From DATJPD01 sp036394195 (GTDB lineage: Bacteria > Pseudomonadota > Alphaproteobacteria > CACIAM-22H2): a stretch of DNA of 25,513 nucleotides. Under the pieces are notes generated by a model. It had not been told where the DNA came from. It saw only the letters and a program-made list of their open reading frames with translations, and did not search any database. The stretch is taken from positions 1-25,513 of the forward strand of contig DASWFO010000059.1 in NCBI GenBank assembly GCA_036394195.1, written 5' to 3'. Below, piece by piece: positions 8,129 through 16,485 of the stretch. Numbering within the stretch: the stretch's first letter is position 1; each line of letters opens with the position of its first letter. The translations under genes and the position numbers were made by a program.

Positions 8129-8611
8129 ATGGCAAACACCAGATCGCGTCAAGCGAACAAGCACCGGGCGGGGGAGCGGATGATGATGGCGCTCCGGCGA
8201 AGCTCCGCCGCCGGCGTGCTGCTGAGCCAGGCGGTGGCGCGCCGGGTCGGCCTGAACTCCTCCGACATGGAATGCCTCGATCTGATCCTGATCGACGGTC
8301 CGGCGAGCGCGGGCGAGATCGGGCGCCGCACCGGCTTGACGAGCGGTGCGGTCACCGGCCTGATCGACCGGCTCGAGGGCAAGGGACTGGTCGAGCGGGT
8401 CGCCGACCCGCGCGACCGGCGCAAGGTCCTGGTCCGCGCCCGTCCCGACAAGCTGGCGCGGATCGCCGCCATGTTCGAGCCGCTGGCGGCCGCCATGACC
8501 GATCTGATGAGCCGCTACACCAGGGAGCAGCTGCAGACGATCGCCGAGTTCACCGAGCGCTCGGCCGACGCGGCGCTGGCGCGCGTGACCGAGCTCAATC
8601 GCGAGCCGTAG
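8129..8611 (+). CDS. MarR-family transcriptional regulator
   Basis: A 160-residue winged helix-turn-helix regulator, presumed dimeric and ligand-responsive. The core runs from about residue 49 to 105: ASAGEIGRRTGLTSGAVTGLIDRLE is the recognition region and LVERVADPRDRRKVLV is the wing with the conserved DPRDRR motif. Helices at both ends should form the dimer interface. The ATG at 8129 has no good ribosome site and abuts the palindrome. A second in-frame ATG at 8180 follows GGGGGAG and would give 143 residues, keeping the whole DNA-binding domain; either may be used. It converges with the alpha/beta hydrolase gene with only 10 bases between stops. Besides itself, no target is obvious. Confidence 0.9.
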   Translation: MANTRSRQANKHRAGERMMMALRRSSAAGVLLSQAVARRVGLNSSDMECLDLILIDGPASAGEIGRRTGLTSGAVTGLIDRLEGKGLVERVADPRDRRKVLVRARPDKLARIAAMFEPLAAAMTDLMSRYTREQLQTIAEFTERSADAALARVTELNREP

Positions 8612-8621
8612 CGCGACGGGC

Positions 8622-9800
8622 TCAACCCCGCGGCTGCAGCACGTCCTCGACCCAGTCCCACATATAGGCGGTGCCGATGCTGGCGTTGTCGATCTGGCAG
8701 TGCTGGTCGCCGCCTTCCTCGCGGGTGAAGATCTTCATCGTCTTGCGCTTCGAGCCGACCGCGTCGAAGCATTTGCGCGCCGCGGCCAGCGGAATCTGCT
8801 GATCGCCCTCGCCGTGCACCATCAGGAACGGGCAGGTGATCCGCTGCACCACGCCGTCGAGCCGGAACCCTTCGAGGCGCTTCATCGCTTCTTCCTTGGT
8901 CGACACGCCGAACTCCCAGAGAAGGTGCTGCCAGGGCACCGAGAGCGACGGCGTCGTGTTGCGGGCCAGGCGCTCGAACCGGTCGTTCCAGGTCTGCCAA
9001 TAATCCCACTGGGCGCCCCAGGCGATACAGCAGGCAAAGCGCTGCTCGAAGGCGGCCGCGCGCGGCGCGTAATAGCCGCCAAGGCTGATCGCCATGACGC
9101 CGATGCGCTTGGGATCGATCTCCTTGCGGGCGGCCAGATAGTCGTAGGCCGCGGTGGCGTAACGCTCGGTCTCGTGGTGGAGCGGGAAATTGCGGAAGCG
9201 GATCGCTTCGCCATTGCCCGGCCCGTCGACGATCAGGCAGGCGACGCCGCGCGCCACGAGGTCGGGCACGCCCTTGAAGTACTGGATCTCCTTCGTGATG
9301 TCGAAGCCGTCGAAAAAGATCATCGCCGGCGCCCGCCCTTCCCTATCTTCGGCGTGCACGAGCAGCCCCGGCAGGCTGCGACCTTCATAGGGGATCTCGA
9401 CCGGCTCGATGCGGGGGCGGCCGATGCGCTTGGCCGCTTCCTTGAAACAGTCGACGCCGCGCTTGTAGGCGGCGAGCCCCTCGTCCGTCTTCGGGTGCAG
9501 GAAGCGCTCCCCGACATGATAGTAGTTCGCGGCGCGAAAGAAGCAGGCCGCGGCGGTGCGGTCATGACCGGCGCCGGCGTGCTCGCGCGCCTGGGTCTCG
9601 AGCCGGCCCGCCATGTCCGCCCATGCGCGGAACCAGGCCGTGTCGTCCCCTTCCCGCCCGCGCAGCTTCAGGCCCACGCGATGCACCTCGCCGATCTCGG
9701 CCCCGCCCCAGGGGGCGGCATTGAGGCCGATCAGCAAGCCATGCGACCAGCGATAGTCGGTCGGGAAATAATTGAAGCTGAGATCGTGACCGGTGGTCAT
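8622..9800 (-). CDS. Alpha/beta hydrolase, acylpeptidase / dihydropseudooxynicotine-hydrolase-like
   Basis: A 392-residue cytoplasmic hydrolase with an N-terminal helical region (about 1-130) before the alpha/beta fold. The catalytic triad is visible: nucleophile S239 in AISLGG, acid D333 in HGEGDQQIP, and H367 in GGDQHCQ. The oxyanion region is FFDGFD near residue 165. Length and motifs resemble the group that includes 2,6-dihydropseudooxynicotine hydrolase, a C-C bond hydrolase, and related dipeptidyl-peptidase-like proteins. The ATG at 9800 has GGGAGG about 7 bases upstream; a 22-residue upstream extension of the frame runs into a repeat and was not used. The next gene in the same direction is an extradiol-dioxygenase-like protein, which would suit ring cleavage followed by hydrolysis. 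The true substrate is unknown. Confidence 0.85.
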   Translation of the reverse strand: MTTGHDLSFNYFPTDYRWSHGLLIGLNAAPWGGAEIGEVHRVGLKLRGREGDDTAWFRAWADMAGRLETQAREHAGAGHDRTAAACFFRAANYYHVGERFLHPKTDEGLAAYKRGVDCFKEAAKRIGRPRIEPVEIPYEGRSLPGLLVHAEDREGRAPAMIFFDGFDITKEIQYFKGVPDLVARGVACLIVDGPGNGEAIRFRNFPLHHETERYATAAYDYLAARKEIDPKRIGVMAISLGGYYAPRAAAFEQRFACCIAWGAQWDYWQTWNDRFERLARNTTPSLSVPWQHLLWEFGVSTKEEAMKRLEGFRLDGVVQRITCPFLMVHGEGDQQIPLAAARKCFDAVGSKRKTMKIFTREEGGDQHCQIDNASIGTAYMWDWVEDVLQPRG

Positions 9801-9825
9801 GGAGCGCCTCCCGAGTTTTGATTGT

Positions 9826-9960
9826 TCGTCATGGCCGTGCTCGTCACGGCCATCCACGTCGCGCAACGCGCACGCTGATCGACGTGGATGCGCGGGAACG
9901 GCGCTGCGCCGCCGCGAAGCGCCGGCGGGCGCGAAGAAAGACTTGGCCCGCGCATGACGA
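9826..9960. repeat. REP-like element with terminal inverted repeats
   Basis: It is bounded by TCGTCATG (9826-9833) and CATGACGA (9953-9960). Inside are ATGGCCGTG (9831-9839) pairing with CACGGCCAT (9845-9853), and ATCCACGTC (9852-9860) pairing with GACGTGGAT (9881-9889). From memory, the pattern closely resembles a dispersed repeat of Bradyrhizobium-like genomes that opens TCGTCATGGCC and closes CATGACGA. It lies in the 256-base gap between the VOC and hydrolase genes and has no coding content. Confidence 0.75.
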
Positions 9961-10056
9961 CTGTTGCTTGTTGCGACGCCGCGTTTGACGAGTTGACGTT
10001 GCTGAAAACCTAAGCCGGAAGCCGGGGCATGAGGAGACGTCGTGCTGCTCTAGCCC

Positions 10057-10971
10057 TCAGGCGGCGGGGCGGAACAGCTCCGGCGCGAAGCCGATCTGTT
10101 TCTGCGCCGCCTTCATCCGGTCGCTGGGACCGACCGCGATGCCCCAATGGTCGATGCGGCCGGGCGGCCAGGTCCAGTCGTCGGGGCCGCCGACCTTGTA
10201 GCTGTCGTCGATCATCTGCACTTCGGAGGTGTATTCGACGACGACGTTGTCCGGTCCCACGAAATACGCGAATACGTTGTTGCCCGGACCGTGGCGGCCG
10301 ACGCCCCAGTCGAGCCCGTAGCCCTTGTCCTTGAGCCGGCCGGCGCCGCGCATGACCGATTCCAGGTTCTTCATCATGAAGGCGATGTGATTCAGGGTGG
10401 GCGCATCGCTCTGCGCGAAGGCCAGGCTGTGATGCTCCTCGTTGCAGCGCAGGAAGCTCATGGCCTTCGTGCGGTCGACCACCTTGAAGCCGAGCGCCTT
10501 GCCGTAGAAGTCGCAGATCCCCGTACGGTCCGTGGTGTTCAGCACCACATGCGTGATCTTGCTCGGGACATCGGGCTTCTCGCCGGCGTCGGCATGGCGC
10601 GCGTCGCCGGTGAGGATGCGCAGGATGCGGCCTTCGGGATCCTTGAAGGTGAAGCCGTAACCGCCGCCCGGCTCGGCGATCGGCGCCGGCGCTTCAGCCT
10701 CCTTGACGCCGGCGCTGCGGACGGCCGCATGCAACGTGTCGACGGCGCCGCGGTCGGCCGCGGTCAGGTCGACCCGCAGCATGGCCGGCGTGGGCCGCCG
10801 GTGCAGGGCCAGCACGTGGTGGAAGGGTCCGCTCGCGCGGAGATAGATCGAGCCGCCGCGCTCCTCGACCGGGGTCAGGCCCCAGACGTCGGTATAAAAC
10901 TTCGCGCTGGCCTTGGGATCGGGAACGCCGAGATCGATGCTGCGCACCCAATCGATTTTCGCTGCTGCCAT
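10057..10971 (-). CDS. VOC-superfamily protein, two-domain type I extradiol dioxygenase-like
   Basis: A 304-residue protein made of two vicinal-oxygen-chelate modules, about 7-122 and 138-252, as in BphC-type catechol dioxygenases. The second module keeps candidate Fe(II) ligands H141 (ITHVVLN), H195 (LNHIAFM) and E246 (VVEYTSE). It also keeps an EEHHSLAF segment near 178-185, the position of the catalytic histidine in this class. It would open a catechol-like ring next to the hydroxyls. The first module lacks matching ligands and is probably structural. The start has GGGAGG about 7 bases upstream. The C-terminal tail (WTWPPGRIDHWG) is not distinctive. Ring-cleaving activity is inferred from the retained ligands; other VOC chemistry is possible. 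Confidence 0.82.
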   Translation of the reverse strand: MAAAKIDWVRSIDLGVPDPKASAKFYTDVWGLTPVEERGGSIYLRASGPFHHVLALHRRPTPAMLRVDLTAADRGAVDTLHAAVRSAGVKEAEAPAPIAEPGGGYGFTFKDPEGRILRILTGDARHADAGEKPDVPSKITHVVLNTTDRTGICDFYGKALGFKVVDRTKAMSFLRCNEEHHSLAFAQSDAPTLNHIAFMMKNLESVMRGAGRLKDKGYGLDWGVGRHGPGNNVFAYFVGPDNVVVEYTSEVQMIDDSYKVGGPDDWTWPPGRIDHWGIAVGPSDRMKAAQKQIGFAPELFRPAA

Positions 10972-11088
10972 GGCCGCCTCCCTCAGGTAGGACCCAAGGA
11001 TAGCGGCACGGGCAGCCCGGCGCCAAGGGTTAGAACCGCTTTTTGAGACGCCGCCGGTGGCGTCCCAAAGGGAGGGCTTGAGCGGCGT

Positions 11089-11442
11089 TCAGGCCAAGGT
11101 CAGCGGGCCGTGGTCGTCGCAGTGACCGCCGTGCGGGTGGTGCAAATGGCCATCGACCAGGTAGTCCACATGGTCGCCATGCGGCACCGGTTCATGGCCG
11201 CAGCCGGGCCCGTGCACATGGCGGGCGTTATGCCCGGCGCAGCGGTGGTCGGGCGTGCAACGGTCCGGGTTGCCCGCCGACACCTCGACCACGTGCTCAT
11301 CCACGTGGTCGCCATGGTCGTGGTGGAGATGGCCGTCATGCAGATAGTCCACATGGCCGCCATGACGTATGGCGGTATGCCCGCAGCTCCGGCCGTGCTG
11401 GTGCGAGTGGTTGGCGTGGTGCGGCTGATTGCAGCTGGTCAT
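11089..11442 (-). CDS. Histidine-rich small protein with duplicated unit, likely metal binding
   Basis: A 117-residue protein with 28 histidines and 6 cysteines. It contains a near-exact internal duplication: residues 20-50 and 81-111 align with a constant offset of 61, sharing CGH, HVDYL, DGHLHH, HG and a terminal D-x-H. A linker carries C62 and C68. There is no signal peptide or membrane segment, so it is probably cytoplasmic. Histidine-rich proteins of this sort are generally taken to bind or store Zn, Ni or Co, but I know no demonstrated function for this family. I used the ATG at 11442, which has AGGA five bases upstream; an 18-residue extension to 11496 has no support. No metal transporter or Zur-type gene adjoins it. 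Confidence 0.82.
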   Translation of the reverse strand: MTSCNQPHHANHSHQHGRSCGHTAIRHGGHVDYLHDGHLHHDHGDHVDEHVVEVSAGNPDRCTPDHRCAGHNARHVHGPGCGHEPVPHGDHVDYLVDGHLHHPHGGHCDDHGPLTLA

Positions 11443-11454
11443 GGTGTCCTTTCG

Positions 11455-11473
11455 GGGACTAGGGGTGAGTCCC
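11455..11473 (-). promoter_or_regulatory. Leader hairpin of the histidine-rich gene
   Basis: GGGACT (11455-11460) and AGTCCC (11468-11473) form a perfect six-base inverted repeat about 12 bases upstream of the start codon, next to the ribosome site. It might affect translation or be a small protein-binding site. I see no recognisable Zur, Fur or riboswitch consensus here. Evidence is weak. Confidence 0.25.
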
Positions 11474-11621
11474 AACGGACGGATCCAGTCGTGCACCGAA
11501 TCGTGCGCGCTTGCCGGTCGATGTGGGGTGACGACCTTCGCCGCGCAACCGGACGCTGCCGCGGCACCTTGCTGAATTGAGTGGCTGCTTGCGCCTTTTT
11601 GGACGCCGCGCCACTCCCCGA

Positions 11622-12650
11622 TCAGTCGAGCTCGATGTCGAGCGGCCGGATGATGCCTTCCCAGAAGGACAGATTGCTCCGATAGGCCGCGGTAAAGGCC
11701 GGCGGGGTCGCCGTCATCGGCACCGCCCCCTCGGCCAGGAACCGGGCGCGGACGTCGTCCGCCTGCACCGCGGCCGCGATGTCGCGATTCAGCCGCTCGA
11801 TGATCGGCGCCGGCACGCCGGCCGGCGCCCAGATGCCGTAGATGATGGTGGCGCTCAGCGACGGGTAGCCGAGCTCGGTGAATGTCGGCACGTCGGGTGC
11901 GGCCTCCAGGCGCCGCTCGCTGGTGACCGCGATCGCGCGCAGCTGGCCGTTGCGCAGGAACTCCATCGAGCCGTTGACCGGGAAGAAATAGAACTGCACC
12001 TGGCCGGCCATCAGGTCGGTGATCAGCGGCGAGGAGCCGCGATATTCGACGCCGGTCGCCGACAGGCCGAACACGTGGTCGAACTGCTCGGAGATCAGGT
12101 GGGTGGCGCCGCCGCGGCCGGTCGAGGCGTAGTTCACCCGGCCCGCATTGGTCTTCACGTAGGCGACGAGGTCGCCGACCGAGCGCACCGGCAGCTCTGG
12201 GTTGACGGTGAGCCAGATGCCGGTGCTGGCGACCGGCGCCACGGCCGCGAAGTCGGCGAGCTTATACGGCACCTTTTTGTAGAGGACCGTCGTCGTGCCC
12301 AGGGTGGAATTGTTCAGCAGCAGGGTGTAGCCGTCCGGCGGCGACTTCGCGACGAACTCGCTGCCGAGCATCGTCGAGGCCCCCGGCTTGTTGTCGATGA
12401 CCACCGGCTTGCCCAGCGAGCCGGTCAGCTTCTGCGCGATCAGCCGCGCGAAGATGTCATTGGCCCCGCCGGACGGGTACGGGACGACGAGGCGCAGGGG
12501 CTTTGAGGGATAGTCGTCGGCTTTCGAACAGGTGGCCGCGAAGAGAAGCAAAACGGCAGCCGCGAGAGCCGCAAAAATAACCCTCTCCCGCCCTTTAGGG
12601 GGAGCCGTTCGCGGGCGCGGATGCGAACGCGAACGAAGGGGGTCACACAT
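11622..12650 (-). CDS. TctC/Bug-family tripartite tricarboxylate transporter substrate-binding protein
   Basis: A periplasmic solute receptor of about 300 mature residues plus a leader. The mature part opens DDYPSKPLRLVVPYPSGGANDIFARL, a Bug-family signature, with GKPVVIDNKPGA and ATIIYGIWAPAGVPAPII later. These proteins bind carboxylates or related small acids for a TctAB permease, which is absent here; orphan copies are common in alpha- and betaproteobacteria. The hydrophobic signal core is VIFAALAAAVLLLFAA. The start is uncertain: the ATG at 12650 gives 342 residues, with an arginine-rich 22-residue head encoded by the adjoining repeat, and it has no clear ribosome site. No better ATG, GTG or TTG precedes the core. 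The gene may have lost its native start to the repeat. Confidence 0.82.
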   Translation of the reverse strand: MCDPLRSRSHPRPRTAPPKGRERVIFAALAAAVLLLFAATCSKADDYPSKPLRLVVPYPSGGANDIFARLIAQKLTGSLGKPVVIDNKPGASTMLGSEFVAKSPPDGYTLLLNNSTLGTTTVLYKKVPYKLADFAAVAPVASTGIWLTVNPELPVRSVGDLVAYVKTNAGRVNYASTGRGGATHLISEQFDHVFGLSATGVEYRGSSPLITDLMAGQVQFYFFPVNGSMEFLRNGQLRAIAVTSERRLEAAPDVPTFTELGYPSLSATIIYGIWAPAGVPAPIIERLNRDIAAAVQADDVRARFLAEGAVPMTATPPAFTAAYRSNLSFWEGIIRPLDIELD

Positions 12651-12868
12651 GTAACCGGGCGAACCCTCGGGTCCGCGCGAAGCGCGGCCCGAGGACAGGC
12701 TCCGTGAGCGGGTGAGGAGGTCCTGTCGGCACGACACCTCACCCTTCCCGTTGCCCAAATTCCTGCAAGGGGCGAAGCCCCTTGCAAACCCGGGCAACGG
12801 GCCCCTTCCCTCTCCGCGCCGGGGTTGCAGGGGGTTTTGCCCCCTGCAGGAGATCGGGCGCAGAGAGG
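12590..12868. repeat. Compound hairpin repeat covering the 5' end of the TctC gene
   Basis: A string of stem-loops: GTTCGCG/CGCGAAC (12607-12634); CCTCGGG/CCCGAGG (12665-12694) enclosing CCGCGC-GAA-GCGCGG; GGGTGAGG/CCTCACCC (12710-12744); CCCGTTGCCC/GGGCAACGGG (12747-12801) enclosing TGCAAGGGGC-GAA-GCCCCTTGCA (12764-12786); and TGCAGGGGG/CCCCCTGCA (12826-12848). CCTCTCCC, GGGTGAGG and GAA-loop hairpins also occur in the repeat at 957-1140, suggesting a related family. It fills the gap to mmsA and overlaps the first codons assigned to the TctC gene. Confidence 0.7.
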
Positions 12869-12873
12869 GACAT

Positions 12874-14370
<1,497 letters not shown>

Positions 14371-14413
14371 GTGTTCCCTCGCCTGGTGGGTGTTTCCCCC
14401 GGTCGAGGATAGG

Positions 14414-15040
14414 TTATTTCGACGCGACCGCCCCGTCGATCTTCTTCTGCATGGCCTGCATCAAAAGGCCGAGATCGCCGCCATTGGTGCGCAGCACGGC
14501 GGCGAAGTCATCGCGCATGGTCTTGATGGGGCTGACCCCCTCCACGACCAGGTCGAGGATGACAGCGTGGCCGTCGGCCGCCGTCCCCACCAGCCAGTCG
14601 ATCGGGGTCGGATCGCTGCCGGGCTCGGTCGACAGGGAATGCAGGAGGATCTGGCTGCCCTGGGCCTCCGAGCTCGTCACCGTGATCTTCTGGTCCTTGG
14701 AGATGTCGCTCAGTCCATCGCCCCAGAAGGCGAGCGCATAGTCGATGATCATCGACTGAAATTTCGTCTGGTCTGCGGCCGAGGTGCGCGTCCAGTAGCG
14801 GCCCAGCACCGCCGCCGCCATTTGCTGCCGGTCTGCGAAGCGCTGGACCAGCCGGTCGGCCATCCGGCGACGCTCCTCGCGCGAGACCGTCTTTCCGGCG
14901 AAGGCGTCCGTGGCCTCCTGAACCGCCTGATTGACCGTCGCGGTCGCCGCGGGGGCGTCCAGCGCCTTCGCCGTCGCCGGCGCTCCGGCCAAGCCCGCCG
15001 AGACGCTCGCGATGATCAGCAGAGTTGCCCGTCGACGCAT
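14414..15040 (-). CDS. MlaC-family (Ttg2D) phospholipid/toluene-tolerance binding protein
   Basis: A 208-residue periplasmic protein with an N-terminal signal peptide (MRRRATLLIIASVSAGLAGA, cleavage probably near residue 24). The body matches the MlaC/Ttg2D fold: ERRRMADRLVQRFADRQQMAAAVLGRYWTR, then ADQTKFQSMIIDYALAFWGDGLSD, and near the C terminus an ILDLVVEGVSPIKTMRDDFAAVL segment. MlaC proteins shuttle phospholipids between outer and inner membrane with the MlaFEDB transporter, none of which is encoded here. The start at 15040 was chosen for the signal peptide; CTGGGGGTGG precedes it. It sits 43 bases before mmsA, which is functionally unrelated. A second, different MlaC-like gene lies at 20550-21197. 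Confidence 0.82.
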   Translation of the reverse strand: MRRRATLLIIASVSAGLAGAPATAKALDAPAATATVNQAVQEATDAFAGKTVSREERRRMADRLVQRFADRQQMAAAVLGRYWTRTSAADQTKFQSMIIDYALAFWGDGLSDISKDQKITVTSSEAQGSQILLHSLSTEPGSDPTPIDWLVGTAADGHAVILDLVVEGVSPIKTMRDDFAAVLRTNGGDLGLLMQAMQKKIDGAVASK

Positions 15041-15070
15041 GGCCACCCCCAGCTCCTGGAACAACAGACA

Positions 15071-15110
15071 GTAAAACGAAGGCACCGTCCGGAACAAGCC
15101 GGACGGTGCC
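15071..15110 (-). terminator. Rho-independent terminator after the ABC binding-protein gene
   Basis: GGCACCGTCCGG (15081-15092) and CCGGACGGTGCC (15099-15110) form a perfect 12-base-pair stem with a six-base loop. On the minus strand it is followed by a T-rich stretch (TTCGTTTTAC, 15080-15071). It lies about 55 bases after the stop of the binding-protein gene and just before the MlaC gene, so MlaC and mmsA probably have their own promoter. Confidence 0.85.
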
Positions 15111-15164
15111 CATTGTGACGAGTCTGTAATTACCGGAGCTTTAATCAGCCGGATGGCGTCGGCG

Positions 15165-16421
15165 TCACTTCTTCGCTTCCGAATACGGATAGATCAGCTT
15201 GCCGGAGGCGTAGTCGGTGGGGGTGAGGATCGTCTGACGGCTGACGTCGCGGAACTGGTCGAGGCTGTTGTCCTTGATGTCGTGGAATTGCACCTGCAGC
15301 ATCTTGGACTGCGCCCACTCGCCATCCTTGCCGAACTTGACCGGCCCGATGATGGTCTGGAAGGTCTGCGTGCGCAGATAATCGGCGAGCTTCGTGTCGT
15401 CGAGGCTCTTCGTGCCCTCGACGGCCTGGGCGAGCACCTGCATCTGCGCATAAGCGAACGGCGGCAGGTAGTAGCCAAGCGGATCGACGCCCTCGGCGCC
15501 GGCCTTGGCCTGGTACTTCTTCAAGAAGGCGGTGATCTCGGGATTCTCCAGCTTGGGCGCCGGCTGCCACATGTCGTAGTTGACGATGCCGTTCAGGAGC
15601 GGACCCAGCTGCGTCTTGATCGCGGGGCTCTGCAGGCCGACCATGCCGCCACCGACCATCTTGGGCTTGTAGCCGACCTCGTTCAGCGCCCGCACCATCC
15701 CGGTGGAATCGGTCACGTAGGAGCAGATGACGACGACGTCGGGATTGGACGCCTGCACCGCCCGGATGATCGGCGAGAAATCGGCCGTGGCCGGCGGATA
15801 GGTCTTGTCGTAGACGGTCTTCAGCCCGGCCTTCTTCGCGTTCTCGCGCGCACCATCGGCACAGTTATGCGCGAATTCCATGTCGGCCGAGGTGAAGGCG
15901 ACGGTCTGCGGCTTCGGGTTCTGCGCCATCGCGACCTCGAAGAAGCCCTGGGTGAAGGCGGGTTTCGGATCGGGCCCCGAGGGGATCATCGAGAAATAGC
16001 GGTCGTAGTGGAACTCGCTGTTCACGGCGAGGCCGAACAGCGAAATGAAAGTCTTGTTGTTCTGGATCATCACCGGCAGGGCCGGCGCGATCTGCACGGT
16101 CGCATACCCGCTGACCACGAGGTCGGCCTTGTCGACGCTGAGCAGCTTCTGATAGATGCCCGGGACCGTCGAGGGGTTGCTCTGGTCATCGTAATAGATC
16201 AGATCGACCGGACGGCCAAGCAAGCCGCCCTTGGCATTGATGTCGTCCTTCCAGATCTGCTGGGCGAGCAAGGCCGCCTTGCCGTTCACGGCAAGTCCGC
16301 CGGTCAGCGACTGGCCGAAGCCGACCTTGATCGGATCGGCGGCTCTCGCCGGTGCCGCGACGCCCTGCGCCGCCGCGGCCAGCGCCGCCGCCAAAATCAG
16401 TGATTTTAATTGATGAATCAT
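15165..16421 (-). CDS. Branched-chain amino acid-type ABC transporter substrate-binding protein
   Basis: A 418-residue periplasmic receptor of the LivJ/type I periplasmic-binding superfamily. The signal peptide is MIHQLKSLILAAALAAAAQG onward, with cleavage predicted after ARA at residue 27. The mature start ADPIKVGFGQSLTGGLAVNG is characteristic, and DVVVICSYVTDSTGMVRALNEVG lies in the second lobe. Proteins of this group bind amino acids, aromatic acids, amides or other small organics. No permease (LivHM) or ATPase (LivGF) genes are present, so it is an orphan in this window. AGGGAGAG lies about 5 bases before the ATG. The gene is 64 bases downstream of the MFS gene on the same strand and is closed by a strong terminator. 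Confidence 0.9.
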   Translation of the reverse strand: MIHQLKSLILAAALAAAAQGVAAPARAADPIKVGFGQSLTGGLAVNGKAALLAQQIWKDDINAKGGLLGRPVDLIYYDDQSNPSTVPGIYQKLLSVDKADLVVSGYATVQIAPALPVMIQNNKTFISLFGLAVNSEFHYDRYFSMIPSGPDPKPAFTQGFFEVAMAQNPKPQTVAFTSADMEFAHNCADGARENAKKAGLKTVYDKTYPPATADFSPIIRAVQASNPDVVVICSYVTDSTGMVRALNEVGYKPKMVGGGMVGLQSPAIKTQLGPLLNGIVNYDMWQPAPKLENPEITAFLKKYQAKAGAEGVDPLGYYLPPFAYAQMQVLAQAVEGTKSLDDTKLADYLRTQTFQTIIGPVKFGKDGEWAQSKMLQVQFHDIKDNSLDQFRDVSRQTILTPTDYASGKLIYPYSEAKK

Positions 16422-16485
16422 CGCGCTCTCCCTGTGATTCGGCCGGTGTCCGGCCTGTTGGTTCGATATTAGCTTCTGGCCCGCA

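Noticed and set aside
11042..11064. GACGCC/GGCGTC hairpin near a T run as a terminator for the histidine-rich gene
   Set aside because: On the minus strand the bases after the stem are A-rich, not T-rich, so it is in the wrong orientation for that gene and no plus-strand gene ends there.
12590..12868. Clustered stem-loops considered as a CRISPR array or integron attC site
   Set aside because: The stems differ in sequence and size, with no regularly spaced identical repeats, no cas or integrase gene, and no attC core sites.
16441..16455. GGCCGG-TGT-CCGGCC hairpin between the MFS and ABC binding-protein genes as a terminator
   Set aside because: The stem is short with a three-base loop and has no T run on the minus strand. 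It may be only a minor intercistronic structure.
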